A stretch of DNA of 64,000 nt from G965230615 sp965230615 (GTDB taxonomy: Bacteria > Pseudomonadota > Gammaproteobacteria > HTCC5015), in assembly GCA_965230615.1 (NCBI GenBank), contig OZ246012.1, positions 992,001-1,056,000 of the forward strand. The letters run 5' to 3'. Shown here in pieces: positions 45,016 to 54,821 of this stretch; the stretch's first letter is position 1; each line of letters starts with the position of its first letter. Below the pieces are notes generated by a model that saw only the letters and a list, made by a program, of their open reading frames with translations, had not been told where the DNA came from and did not search any database. Made by a program: the position numbers and the translations under genes.

Positions 45016-46197
45016 TTAGGCAACCAGGTTTATCTGCCACTCATTCTGCACTTGCTGCAACTCGCGATCACAACCTAGTTCAGCAGGTGTTGCCTCCTGC
45101 CCGGGTAATGCCATGATAACGCGTTCACCACTCGCTCTGAGTGCATCAATTTTTTTAAGCAAAGCAGTATCCGTCGTATTCGGTGCTAATATACCTGTTT
45201 GCTTTGCTGGAGCCGCTTCGGTTAAACGAATAATCGAGCGAACATCAACACTAAAGCCAGTTGCTGGCCGCGGACGGCCAAACACTTTGCCAATATCATC
45301 GTAACGACCGCCACGAGCCAACTCTTGTCCATGACCTGGCACAAACGCCGCAAAAACAATGCCGGTTTGATAATGATAGCCGCGCAGCTCCGCTAAATCA
45401 TAGTGTAGCGATATTGATGGCATACGCTGATGCACAATCTCCGCCACTTTTTCAATCTCTTCGATAGCAGATAACACTTTAGGGCCAGCTGCACTGAGCG
45501 CTTGTCGGGCACGTGCTAAAATATCTGCATCGCCATTTAAGCTGACCAGCTCTGAAAGCATTTTTTTATACTGTGTTGGCATCTCTAATTCGGCCAAAAA
45601 TTCATGCATCTCTGGCAACGCTTTACGTTGCAACATATCAAATAAACGCGCTTCCTGATCTTTATCCAAACCAGCTTCTTGAGCCAGGTTGCGATAAATG
45701 TCCACGTGACCAAGATCGATGTAAATATCCTGCAAGCCGGTTTCCTGCAATGTTGCCAACATCAAGCACAACACTTCAGCATCACTTTCGGGGCCAGCAT
45801 GTCCGTATAACTCTGCGCCAGCCTGCATTGGGCAACGCGAGCCTGCAAAACCATCAGGGCGTGTATGTAAAACAGGGCCTAGATAACATAAGCGTGTTGG
45901 ATGCGCTTGCTGTAGACGATGGGAATCAATACGTGCTACTTGTGGTGTCATATCTGCACGCACGCCCATCAAGCGACCATTGAGTTGGTCGGTCAATTTA
46001 AAGGTTTGCAAATCTAAATCGGAGCCCATACCACTTAATAAAGACTCTAAATATTCGATCAACGGTGGAATAACTAATTCATAACCCCAACTGGCATACA
46101 GGTCTAACAGACGTCGGCGTATGGCTTCCAAACGCCAGGCATCGTGGGGTAATAGCTCATCAACACCAGCAGGTAATAGCCAAGGGTTGTCACTCAT
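45016..46197 (-). CDS. hisZ: ATP phosphoribosyltransferase regulatory subunit
   Basis: 393 residues. A catalytically inactive relative of histidyl-tRNA synthetase that binds short-form HisG and gives it histidine control. Seen: LPAGVDELLPHDA near the start, class II synthetase-like LYASWGYELVIPPLIEYLESLL, MTPQVARIDSH, and the RGGRYDDIGKVFGRPRPATGFSVD region near 290. The position between DUF2065 and purA is usual outside enterics. Implies that hisG elsewhere is the short form. Confidence 0.95.
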   Translation of the reverse strand: MSDNPWLLPAGVDELLPHDAWRLEAIRRRLLDLYASWGYELVIPPLIEYLESLLSGMGSDLDLQTFKLTDQLNGRLMGVRADMTPQVARIDSHRLQQAHPTRLCYLGPVLHTRPDGFAGSRCPMQAGAELYGHAGPESDAEVLCLMLATLQETGLQDIYIDLGHVDIYRNLAQEAGLDKDQEARLFDMLQRKALPEMHEFLAELEMPTQYKKMLSELVSLNGDADILARARQALSAAGPKVLSAIEEIEKVAEIVHQRMPSISLHYDLAELRGYHYQTGIVFAAFVPGHGQELARGGRYDDIGKVFGRPRPATGFSVDVRSIIRLTEAAPAKQTGILAPNTTDTALLKKIDALRASGERVIMALPGQEATPAELGCDRELQQVQNEWQINLVA

Positions 46198-46214
46198 AAT
46201 TGTTCACACTTTAT

Positions 46215-46397
46215 CTAAATAATGTATAACAGCATGGTGCCTAATAACATACTCATTAAGCCTGCCATACGAATTGGCTTATCCGGCAACGCTGTGAGTT
46301 GCCGCATAAGCTCACGCCAAGCTGCTGGTGATATAAATGGCAGCAGGCCCTCAATAACAAGCACCAGCGCGATTGCTGTGACTACCTGCTCAAACAC
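46215..46397 (-). CDS. Small membrane protein, DUF2065 (YjeT)
   Basis: 60 residues with two hydrophobic segments (VVTAIALVLVIEGLLPFI and MAGLMSMLLGTMLLYI) joined by a short basic loop. Matches YjeT/DUF2065, found beside hflC and purA. Its stop is 17 bases from the hisZ start. Confidence 0.9.
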   Translation of the reverse strand: MFEQVVTAIALVLVIEGLLPFISPAAWRELMRQLTALPDKPIRMAGLMSMLLGTMLLYII

Positions 46398-46429
46398 ATT
46401 CTCTCTCCAACTGACTGGTCAGCACACAA

Positions 46430-46468
46430 AAACGGGCGGCCGTGGCTTTTCGGCCACACCGCCCGTTT
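46430..46468 (-). terminator. Terminator after hflC
   Basis: A 10-bp outer stem AAACGGGCGG / CCGCCCGTTT enclosing an inner GTGGC/GCCAC hairpin. On the minus strand a TTTTTG stretch follows. It separates hflX-hflK-hflC from DUF2065-hisZ-purA. Confidence 0.65.
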
Positions 46469-46561
46469 GGTATTGCGGATTATAAAGCAAATTACTGCCT
46501 AGGGCATATATTTAGCGCTTACCCCCCCGATTCTGCCCAAATACAGGGTATGCCTCGCGCC

Positions 46562-47431
46562 TTACTTACCGCTGGCTTGATTAAAATAGCGGAAAAACTC
46601 CGAATCAGGTTCCAATACCAGAATATCACTCTGTCCCTGAAAGGTGTTGCGATAAGCTTCCAGGCTACGATAAAAGTTATAAAACTCCCGGTTTTTGCCA
46701 TAAGCTTTCGCATACGTTTCAGCAGCTTGTGCATCACCATTACCACGAATCGTCTCTGATTCACGGTAGGCTTCGGCCAAAATTTCCTCACGCTGACGCT
46801 CTGCCGTGGCTCGAATCACTTTTGCTTCCTCCTGGCCCTCTGAGCGCAGCTTGCGGGCAACTGTCGCACGCTCGGTGACCATACGCCGGAATACCGATTC
46901 ACTAATATCGGCGGAGTAATCGAGCTTTTTGATTCTGACATCGATCACTTTAATACCAAAGCGCTGTGCTTCTGCATCCACGACATCACGCACCGTATTC
47001 ATAATCTCGGCACGTTCGCCAGCAATCACCTCAAGAATGGTACGCTGACTGATTTGGTTTTTCAGTGCATTATTGATAATACGTGATAAACGGTCATTGG
47101 CCTGCTTCTGGTCACCACCACGTGTCGCTCGATAGTATTCCGATACATCGTTAATGCGCCATTTCACAAAAGAGTCAACCACAACGTTTTTCTTTTCGCT
47201 TGTCAGGTAACGCTCTGGTGCAGAGTCTACTGTCTGGATTCGCTTATCAAATTTTTTCACATTGTTAACAAATGGAAGCTGCAGATAAATACCCGGGGTG
47301 TAATCACTTTTCGCTATTTCCCCCAATCGAAATTTAATCGCCAGCTCTCGTTCATCAACAATAAACGCTGATAGATACACTAAGAAACCGATAGCGGCCA
47401 AAATAATGACATTAATCTGTAATTTCGTCAT
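46562..47431 (-). CDS. hflC: HflC, FtsH-protease regulator
   Basis: 289 residues. An SPFH/prohibitin protein with an N-terminal membrane anchor (IILAAIGFLVYLSAFIV) and a periplasmic body; HflK and HflC surround FtsH. Seen: VDERELAIKFRLGEI, DAEAQRFGIKVIDVRIKKLD and the RKLRSEGQEEA segment, with a final EFFRYFNQAS tail. Its start directly follows the hflK stop, showing coupled expression. Confidence 0.97.
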   Translation of the reverse strand: MTKLQINVIILAAIGFLVYLSAFIVDERELAIKFRLGEIAKSDYTPGIYLQLPFVNNVKKFDKRIQTVDSAPERYLTSEKKNVVVDSFVKWRINDVSEYYRATRGGDQKQANDRLSRIINNALKNQISQRTILEVIAGERAEIMNTVRDVVDAEAQRFGIKVIDVRIKKLDYSADISESVFRRMVTERATVARKLRSEGQEEAKVIRATAERQREEILAEAYRESETIRGNGDAQAAETYAKAYGKNREFYNFYRSLEAYRNTFQGQSDILVLEPDSEFFRYFNQASGK

Positions 47432-48562
47432 TTATCTACCCTCTCTTGCACGTGAACGGCCACTGCCAGAGAAACCAGACTGCGAACGCCCGTTAATGCT
47501 GCCTGAACTGGTTGGCTCGATGGTCACCCGGCCATTATGTCGGCCCTGCATAATTTTATCTAGCGGCAAATACATTAAGTTATTACCACCTTCAATATCG
47601 ACAACCACTTTGCCGCTATTGGCAAACACTGTCTCAATTGTTTGTAAATATAAACGATCACGTGTCACTTTAGGCGCTTTTTCGTATTCGGCAAGTAACT
47701 GTAGAAAACGTGCTGTTTCACCTTCGGCGCTTTTGGTTATGCGAAACTCATATGCTTTCGCTTCTTCGATTTGAGTTTGTGCATTACCTCTTGCGACAGG
47801 AATAATCTCATTACGATAAGCTTCAGACTCTTTGATATAACGGTCTTTATCTTCCCTCGCCTTGATCGCATCTTCAAATGCACCTTGCACTTCTTGTGGC
47901 GGCTGGGACTCAATAAGGTTAACCGTTGAAACTTCAATACCTGTTTCATACAAATCAATATTATCTTGCATAATGCCTTTTACGGACACCGATACTTCGT
48001 CACGGCCATCCTGGATCACATAATCCAAGGTATTTTTACCGATCACTTCACGAAAAGCACTCTCTGCAGCCTGCCGCAGAGTCAGCCTTGGCTCGACAAC
48101 TTTAAAAAGATAATGCGCAGGGTCTTTAATATTGAATTGTACGGTGTATTTGACGTTGACGATATTCTCATCACCGGTCAGCACCTGTGCTGCAGCATCG
48201 ATTGAGCGGACTTCAGAGACATTGACTTTCTCAACCGACTGTATTGGCCTTAGAATCCAGTGTGGTCCTGGCAAGGTAATATCTTTGTACTCACCAAACT
48301 GTAGTACAACACCGCGCTCGCCTTCGTCCACGATATAAATGCCAGAAATAGCCCATACGATCACTGCGACCACGACAAACAGTATGCCAAGCCCCGCAAT
48401 ACTTTCATTGCCACCTTGACCACCACCACCGCGGCCACCACCCAAAATACCTTTAAGTTTTTGGTTGAGTTTACGAAATACTTCATCGATATCCGGTGGA
48501 CCATCATTGCGGCGATTACCCCAAGGGTCTTTATTATTGCCACCCGGTTCATTCCAGGCCAT
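47432..48562 (-). CDS. hflK: HflK, FtsH-protease regulator
   Basis: 376 residues. A cytosolic Gly-rich N-terminus (NEPGGNNKDPWGNRR; a polyglycine stretch near 40-52), one membrane helix (about 58-76, GILFVVVAVIVWAISGIYIV) and the SPFH domain (VDEGERGVVLQFGEY). A short basic end (GRSRAREGR). Forms a complex with HflC. Confidence 0.97.
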   Translation of the reverse strand: MAWNEPGGNNKDPWGNRRNDGPPDIDEVFRKLNQKLKGILGGGRGGGGQGGNESIAGLGILFVVVAVIVWAISGIYIVDEGERGVVLQFGEYKDITLPGPHWILRPIQSVEKVNVSEVRSIDAAAQVLTGDENIVNVKYTVQFNIKDPAHYLFKVVEPRLTLRQAAESAFREVIGKNTLDYVIQDGRDEVSVSVKGIMQDNIDLYETGIEVSTVNLIESQPPQEVQGAFEDAIKAREDKDRYIKESEAYRNEIIPVARGNAQTQIEEAKAYEFRITKSAEGETARFLQLLAEYEKAPKVTRDRLYLQTIETVFANSGKVVVDIEGGNNLMYLPLDKIMQGRHNGRVTIEPTSSGSINGRSQSGFSGSGRSRAREGR

Positions 48563-48670
48563 GTTGCGCTCCTAAAAGTATGTGTTTATGTATTGAGGCT
48601 CTGATAAAACTATCCTTGGTTCATCAGAGCGGTAATTTGTATGCACTCAGACATGCGCATTCTATTCAGC

Positions 48671-49996
48671 TCAGGCAACTCCCGCAACAGCCGTTGTTTG
48701 TTCAGCATCTTGGGCGTCTAATGGTGTTACTCTATTTGCATCAATGCCTATGCGCTGCAACTGCTCAAGATCAATACTCACTTGCAGAATACAGCCGCCA
48801 TCGTCAGTCGCTTGCTCAGCCACAACCGCTTCTTGAGCAAACAATAAGGACCGGTAACGCCCTTCATTAGCCGCCAGTTGCAGCCAGCCTTCAATCTTTG
48901 AACGTTTAAAGCAGTCGCTGATCGCGGCCAGTAGTAGCTCAATGCCAGCACCTGTTGCAGCAGAAACCCCTACTGAATGCACTTCACCTTGCTCATTTTT
49001 AAGTATATAGGGATCGTTACCACTCAAATCAATCTTATTGTAAACAATAATCTGTTGCACATTATTAGCGCCGATCTGTTCCAGCACGGTATTGACCTGC
49101 TCAATGCGAAACTGGCGTTGTTCATCATACGCATCCACAACATGCAATAATAAGGCAGCTTCACTGGTTTCTTGCAGCGTAGACTTAAAAGCAGCGACCA
49201 GGTCGTGCGGTAAATCACGGATAAAACCGACCGTATCGGCCAACACTATATGCCCAGCCCCTTGCAATGATAAGCGACGGATAGTGGGATCGAGTGTTGC
49301 AAATAGCTGGTCTTGAGCATAAGCATCAGCGCCAGTGAGATGATTGAATAGCGTAGATTTACCCGCATTGGTATACCCTACCAGAGAGACTGTTGGCACC
49401 TCCGCACGGATCCGGGCATTGCGACTTTGTTGACGCTGTTGGCTAACTTTGGCCAGGCGCTTCTGTAGATAGTCCATCCGCTTGGCCAATAAGCGCCGGT
49501 CTGTTTCGAGCTGGGTTTCCCCAGGGCCACGCAAACCAATCCCGCCTTTTTGCCGCTCCAAATGTGTCCAGCCGCGAACCAGGCGGGTCGACAAGTGTTT
49601 AAGCTGGGCAAGCTCGACCTGTAGTTTACCTTCAAAACTACGGGCACGCTGGGCAAAAATATCAAGAATCAGTCCAGTCCTATCGAGCACGCGGCAAGCT
49701 AAAGACTTTTCCAGGTTTCTCTCCTGGCTAGCACTGAGTTCATGATTGAATAAAACGACATTGGCACCTGTCGTCGCCAGCAGCTGCTTTAGCTCTTCGA
49801 GCTTACCACTACCAATAAAGTGACGTGTGTCTGGTGATACTCTGGAACTGGTCAGTGTAGCCAATGGTTCGGCACCCGCTGACACCACGAGTTCTTCAAA
49901 CTCCTGCAGGCTCTCTTCATGTCCACGGCCAAAGTCGACACTCACCAATATAGCTTGTTCGCCGTAACCCGGCCGTTCAAACAAATCCAGGCTCAT
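48671..49996 (-). CDS. hflX: GTPase HflX
   Basis: 441 residues. Ribosome-binding GTPase linked to splitting of stalled ribosomes. Seen: the N-terminal GTP-binding subdomain, GGIGLRGPGETQLETDRRLL in the helical linker, P-loop GYTNAGKSTLFN near 205, G3 DTVGFIRDLP and G4 NKIDL. It lies 23 bases after hfq in the same direction, as in E. coli. Confidence 0.97.
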   Translation of the reverse strand: MSLDLFERPGYGEQAILVSVDFGRGHEESLQEFEELVVSAGAEPLATLTSSRVSPDTRHFIGSGKLEELKQLLATTGANVVLFNHELSASQERNLEKSLACRVLDRTGLILDIFAQRARSFEGKLQVELAQLKHLSTRLVRGWTHLERQKGGIGLRGPGETQLETDRRLLAKRMDYLQKRLAKVSQQRQQSRNARIRAEVPTVSLVGYTNAGKSTLFNHLTGADAYAQDQLFATLDPTIRRLSLQGAGHIVLADTVGFIRDLPHDLVAAFKSTLQETSEAALLLHVVDAYDEQRQFRIEQVNTVLEQIGANNVQQIIVYNKIDLSGNDPYILKNEQGEVHSVGVSAATGAGIELLLAAISDCFKRSKIEGWLQLAANEGRYRSLLFAQEAVVAEQATDDGGCILQVSIDLEQLQRIGIDANRVTPLDAQDAEQTTAVAGVA

Positions 49997-50019
49997 ACGG
50001 CTAAAAACAGGTACCTGAT

Positions 50020-50250
50020 TTAATCAGCGTTATCAAAATCGATCTTTATAGGCTTAGCAGGAACAATTGTTGAAATGGCATGCTTGTATACCATTTGGCT
50101 GACGCTATTTTTTAATAGGATAACAAACTGATCAAAAGACTCAATTTGGCCTTGCAGCTTGATACCATTCACCAGGAAAATAGAGACAGGAATGTGTTCT
50201 TTTCTTAACGCGTTCAAGAAGGGTTCTTGTAAATGTTGCCCTTTTGCCAT
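50020..50250 (-). CDS. hfq: RNA chaperone Hfq
   Basis: 76 residues from the ATG at 50250, 6 bases after GGAGA; an upstream in-frame start adds five residues. Sm1 (LVNGIKLQGQIESFDQFVILL) and Sm2 (VYKHAISTIVP) are intact, including the YKH proximal-face triad. The C-terminal tail is very short compared with E. coli (102 residues). Hexameric ring for small-RNA pairing. Confidence 0.98.
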   Translation of the reverse strand: MAKGQHLQEPFLNALRKEHIPVSIFLVNGIKLQGQIESFDQFVILLKNSVSQMVYKHAISTIVPAKPIKIDFDNAD

Positions 50251-50451
50251 CTGGGTTCTCCACAACTTTGTAATTTGTAATTTTGTATTCGTACGTTCTA
50301 AATACTAATAATTATTAAAAAATCTAAGATAGAAAGTGCGAGCTTCTATACTACCATATACTGCTAAGATATTAATGCCGTTATACAGGGCTTGACACTG
50401 ATAAAGCTAGTAAATTCACATATTCCTTAGCGTTATAGCGCCGTTATTGTA

Positions 50452-51405
50452 TTACATATCCAGGAAAGCCTCTAACATACTGTACAGAGAAACCCTGTCA
50501 AGACTTTGCAGGCTTAAATTTGTCACATCCGCCTCAGATCTCAGCCAGGTCAGCTGCCGCTTTGCGAGTTGGCGTGTGGCAATAATGCCACGTTCACGCA
50601 TGCTGTCATAATCCATGTCTCCGGCCAAGTATTGCCATATTTGTCGATAACCGACGGTGCGCATCGCTGGTTTATTCGCATCCAACTCTGGTCTGGCGTA
50701 CAAGCCCTGCACTTCTTCTACAAAACCTGCAGCCAGCATATCATCAAAGCGCTGGGCGATGCGTTCATGTAAGCTCAGCCGCTCTTCTGGTAAAATAGCC
50801 AGTTTCAAAATCTGGCTCTGCAAAGCAGGTTTACTCTGCTCTGCAAATATCTGTGTCATAGTGCGCCCGGTAATTTGATGAACTTCTAAAGCTCTTAAGG
50901 TACGCTGCGGGTCATTGCGGTCAATCCGCTGCGCAGAGGCAGGGTCGATTGCAGCCAACTCAGCATGCAACGTGGCAAGTCCTTCATGCTGCAAACGCTG
51001 CTGTAATTGCTGTCTAATAAGAGGGTCCGCTTCGGGCAATGGCGACAAACCCTGGCTTAAAGCGCGATAATACAACATCGTCCCGCCGACGAATAATGGC
51101 ACTTTACCGTTATCACGAATTTTATGCATTGCGCGTTCAGCATCCTGACAAAACTCCGCTGCCGAGTAAGACTCAGCAGGATCACGCAGATCCAACAGAT
51201 GGTGAGGCGCTCTTGCCAGCAAAGTGGCATCAGGCTTGGCCGTACCAATATTCATATCGCGATAGACCAATGCCGAATCAACACTGATTATTTCAAAAGG
51301 GTAACGCTCCACCAGTTCAACAGCCAGCGCCGTTTTACCGGAGGCAGTCGGTCCCATTAAAAACACCGCAGGCGGAAGTTGAGGCTGAGTCGTTTGCTTG
51401 TGCAA
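50452..51405 (-). CDS. miaA: tRNA dimethylallyltransferase
   Basis: 317 residues. Adds a dimethylallyl group to A37 of UNN-reading tRNAs. P-loop GPTASGKTALAV near residue 18, ISVDSALVYRDMNIGTAKP, HHLLDLRDPAESYSAAEF and VGGTMLYYRAL are all present. The only workable start is a TTG at 51403-51405 without a clear Shine-Dalgarno; coupling to mutL (47 bases upstream) may help. Confidence 0.95.
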   Translation of the reverse strand: MHKQTTQPQLPPAVFLMGPTASGKTALAVELVERYPFEIISVDSALVYRDMNIGTAKPDATLLARAPHHLLDLRDPAESYSAAEFCQDAERAMHKIRDNGKVPLFVGGTMLYYRALSQGLSPLPEADPLIRQQLQQRLQHEGLATLHAELAAIDPASAQRIDRNDPQRTLRALEVHQITGRTMTQIFAEQSKPALQSQILKLAILPEERLSLHERIAQRFDDMLAAGFVEEVQGLYARPELDANKPAMRTVGYRQIWQYLAGDMDYDSMRERGIIATRQLAKRQLTWLRSEADVTNLSLQSLDRVSLYSMLEAFLDM

Positions 51406-51452
51406 AATAAAATTATATTCTTAACGTTCTAGAGCACGATAGCAGACACAGA

Positions 51453-53327
51453 TTATTGTCCACGTTTGAACAGTTTATCCAACTGGTCAATACTGAGCTG
51501 CACCCAGGTTGGACGACCATGGTTACATTGCCCACTGCGCTCAGTGATTTCCATATCGCGCAACAAGGCATTCATTTCCGCCAGCGTCAGCTGACGGTTG
51601 GCTCGCACAGAGCCATGACAAGCCATCGTTGACAACACCTCATTGGACAGCGCCTCTAAGCGATTACTCTGCCCATGACTACTTAAATCCGCTAATAAGT
51701 CACGCACTAATTGCTCGGCATCGGCCCCCTGCAATAAGATCGGAATTTGTCGAATGCGTATTTGCTCTGGCGCAACCCTTTCTAAGGTTAAACCATAGCG
51801 CTGAAAGTCGTCCTGGCAAGTTTCAGCAATATCGGCTTCAGCCTGACTTACCGCAACACTCACCGGCAATAACAAAGGTTGTGACTGAATGCCTTGTTCG
51901 GCATAAGCTGTTTTGAGTTTCTCATAGGTAATGCGTTCGTGCGCAGCATGCATATCCACTAACACCAGCCCTTTAGCATTTTGCGCAAGAATATAAATAC
52001 CGTGTAATTGCGCGAGTGCATAACCCATCGGTGGAATGCTGGCTTCTGTGTTTTCCGTATTGGCTGTATCACCACTGTTGGCAGTTTGCGCAGCAACAGC
52101 TTGAATGGTTTTATCAATCAACGAGTTACTCAAAGGCGCAGTCGAACTGTATAGTGTTGAATAAGCAGCGACTGCATCACGCACTTTTAATTGTAGGGGT
52201 GCTTGTTTTTGTGCCTGCTCATAACCCGACTCTAGCATCTGTCCCGTTCGCTCACTAAGCGATACGGCGGCGTTTGTGCCTGCCGGGCTATTCATTGCGT
52301 CAAATACCGGTGTGCTGGTATTACCTGCTTGCGCCGTTGCCAATGACTGTTTAAGTGTTCTGAAAAGAAAGTCATGCACTAGACGGGACTCACGAAAACG
52401 CACCTCATGCTTGGCTGGATGGGCATTAACATCTACCAGGGTTGGGTCCAGCTCGAAATACAATACAAAAGCCGGATGCCTACCATGGAATAATACATCC
52501 TGATAACCTTGCTTTACGGCATGCGTGATTAATTTATCACGCACCATGCGACCATTGACAAAGAAATACTGCATATCAGCCTGACTGCGCGAGAAGGTTG
52601 GTAGCCCCACCCAACCCCATAAACGCAATCCAGCCGCCGCATTTTCAACTCGCAAGCTTTGTTCAATAAAAGCCTTGCCACAAATCGCTGCAAGCCGCCG
52701 ATCCATATCATCAAAACTGCTCGCCGCTTTGATTTGCTCAGCATTTTTTTGATTATGACGAATTTGGATTTGTACCTCAGGGCAACTCATTGCCAGACGT
52801 TTAACAACATTGTCCAGATGCTGAAACTCTGTTTTCTCAGTCCGCAAAAACTTACGTCGTGCAGGCACATTGAAGAATAAGTCACGTACTTCAATGGTAG
52901 TGCCAACAGGATGACTGGCTGGTTGAGGCCCGGCCTGCAAGCCGGCTTCATCAGCAATAATGCGCCAGGCAACCTCTTCAGTTTCATAGCGTGAAGTAAT
53001 GGTCAGGCGTGATACAGAAGCAATACTGGGCAACGCTTCTCCACGAAAGCCCAAGGTCATGACTTTTTCCAGGTCCTCCAGGGAGCGAATCTTACTGGTG
53101 GCATGTCGTGTCAGTGCATTCCTTAAGTCTTCTTTAGCAATACCAACCCCATTATCGCGTATACGAATCAACTTAATACCACCCTGCTCAACCTCAATAT
53201 CCACGCGGTTAGCACCCGCGTCTAAACTGTTTTCCAGCAGCTCTTTAATCACAGAGGCTGGCCGCTCAATCACTTCGCCAGCGGCAATTTGATTAATTAA
53301 TTGGGAAGGTAATTTCTGAATTCGCAT
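51453..53327 (-). CDS. mutL: DNA mismatch repair protein MutL
   Basis: 624 residues. GHKL ATPase N-terminus: ELLENSLDAGA, RDNGVGI, TRHATSKI, GFRGEALPSIASVSRL. The C-terminal domain carries DMHAAHERITYE near residue 466, which fits the DQHA(X)2E(X)4E nuclease motif of endonuclease-type MutL with M in place of Q, as described for Pseudomonas; E. coli MutL lacks it. AGGAG stands 6 bases before the ATG. Confidence 0.97.
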   Translation of the reverse strand: MRIQKLPSQLINQIAAGEVIERPASVIKELLENSLDAGANRVDIEVEQGGIKLIRIRDNGVGIAKEDLRNALTRHATSKIRSLEDLEKVMTLGFRGEALPSIASVSRLTITSRYETEEVAWRIIADEAGLQAGPQPASHPVGTTIEVRDLFFNVPARRKFLRTEKTEFQHLDNVVKRLAMSCPEVQIQIRHNQKNAEQIKAASSFDDMDRRLAAICGKAFIEQSLRVENAAAGLRLWGWVGLPTFSRSQADMQYFFVNGRMVRDKLITHAVKQGYQDVLFHGRHPAFVLYFELDPTLVDVNAHPAKHEVRFRESRLVHDFLFRTLKQSLATAQAGNTSTPVFDAMNSPAGTNAAVSLSERTGQMLESGYEQAQKQAPLQLKVRDAVAAYSTLYSSTAPLSNSLIDKTIQAVAAQTANSGDTANTENTEASIPPMGYALAQLHGIYILAQNAKGLVLVDMHAAHERITYEKLKTAYAEQGIQSQPLLLPVSVAVSQAEADIAETCQDDFQRYGLTLERVAPEQIRIRQIPILLQGADAEQLVRDLLADLSSHGQSNRLEALSNEVLSTMACHGSVRANRQLTLAEMNALLRDMEITERSGQCNHGRPTWVQLSIDQLDKLFKRGQ

Positions 53328-53477
53328 AGTTCACTCCTGGCCGACTATTATCATGGAGCCACTCTCGAAATGAAAGCCCGTTACAGACCGTAGGCCCGTA
53401 TTTGATTGGCCATGCGCTTAAGCTAGCCACACAAGAGCCAGCAAACGCTTAATAAATGCTCAGGAATCGCTTATTTT

Positions 53478-54719
53478 TTAAAAGTTAGCAGAAAACTTAT
53501 CGCCAACAACAGATTTAGGCCGCTCATGGGCTAACAACGTGCCTGGTGGTGCCTTACGCTGAAAATAGCGCTTGATGCCGCGTAAAATAGCAGCAGAGGT
53601 TTTGCGCTGGTGCTTTTTGTCTTTGAGCTTGCGCTCTTCAGTGGGATTGGAAATAAAAGCTGTTTCGATCAACACTGAGGGTATGTCAGGTGATTTGAGC
53701 ACAATAAAGCCGGCTTGCTGTACGGAGCGTTTATGCAGTTTCGTTTGCTGGCCTAGCTCAGTGAGAATTTCATCAGCAACTTCTAAACTTGATTGAATCG
53801 TGGCTGTTTGCGACAAGTCCAGTAACACAGAGGCAACCAAATCATCTTTATCATCCAGGCTAACCCCCCCGACAAGCTCTGATGAGTTTTCGCGATTTGC
53901 CAGCCACTGTGCTGCTTCAGAGCTGGCACCCCGTAAAGATAAGGCATAAACTGAAGAGCCATGCGCCTGTCTATTCTTAAACGCGTCGGCATGCAGTGAA
54001 ATAAATAAGTCAGCTTTATGCTCCCGGGCTTTCTTCATGCGGTCACGTAAACCGATATAATAGTCGCCAGTGCGAATCAGCACTGCTTTCATACCCCGCG
54101 TCTTATTAATCTGATTGGCAAGCTCTTGCGCAATCGCCAGTACAACATGCTTTTCATAGGTACCACTACGGCCGATCGCACCAGGGTCTTTTCCGCCATG
54201 GCCGGCATCTACCGCCACCACAACATCACGTAACTTCTTAGGTTTTGGCAGTGTTTTTGCCACTCTGGCTGCATCGCCATTGCTTTTTTTGTGTAAATCA
54301 ATGACTAAACGATGGCCCGCCTGACCACTGGGCTTTAATAAAAAGCTTTTGGGTTGTGCCCCCCCCTGCAAATCCAGTACTACCCGTAAGTCACCGCCAT
54401 TACGTGGTGCACTGCGAATACCACGCAACAAGCCATATTCACGCGCTTGTTTGGGAAAGTTGGTTGCCAGTGCCGTATTTTTAAGGTCAATGACCACCCG
54501 CTCTGGTGAGCGTAGTGTGAATAAAGAGTGCTCAACGGGTGATGACAAGTCCAGCACCAAACGTGTACTTTGCTCGCCTGTAGAAGATAAGCGCACATCA
54601 ACAACCTCAGTAGCGGCTAGCACTGAATGGCTCAGCAGGCTTACAGCAAGGACTATGGCTGACGCCAGGCACTTGATGCTATTACTTAACCCTGCTTGTT
54701 GTTTGTACACGTAATCCAC
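53478..54719 (-). CDS. amiB: N-acetylmuramoyl-L-alanine amidase (AmiB/AmiC type)
   Basis: 413 residues. A signal peptide ends near SVLAATEV, an AMIN domain (about 38-140) targets the septum, and an Amidase_3 zinc domain follows (VVAVDAGHGGKDPGAIG, SLHADAF, VLIETAFISNPTEE). It cleaves peptidoglycan stems in cell separation. A GTG at 54719 or a second GTG three codons on, which has better spacing to GGTGG, could be the start. Named by position between tsaE and mutL. Confidence 0.93.
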   Translation of the reverse strand: MDYVYKQQAGLSNSIKCLASAIVLAVSLLSHSVLAATEVVDVRLSSTGEQSTRLVLDLSSPVEHSLFTLRSPERVVIDLKNTALATNFPKQAREYGLLRGIRSAPRNGGDLRVVLDLQGGAQPKSFLLKPSGQAGHRLVIDLHKKSNGDAARVAKTLPKPKKLRDVVVAVDAGHGGKDPGAIGRSGTYEKHVVLAIAQELANQINKTRGMKAVLIRTGDYYIGLRDRMKKAREHKADLFISLHADAFKNRQAHGSSVYALSLRGASSEAAQWLANRENSSELVGGVSLDDKDDLVASVLLDLSQTATIQSSLEVADEILTELGQQTKLHKRSVQQAGFIVLKSPDIPSVLIETAFISNPTEERKLKDKKHQRKTSAAILRGIKRYFQRKAPPGTLLAHERPKSVVGDKFSANF

Positions 54720-54821
54720 CCGTCAATATATGGAATACTGCAAAGTCTGGCGGTTTTTTGGAAAAAATCAAGCTTTTTCTCAATAAAAATAGATAGATAC
54801 GTGATTTTTATAAATTTGTAT

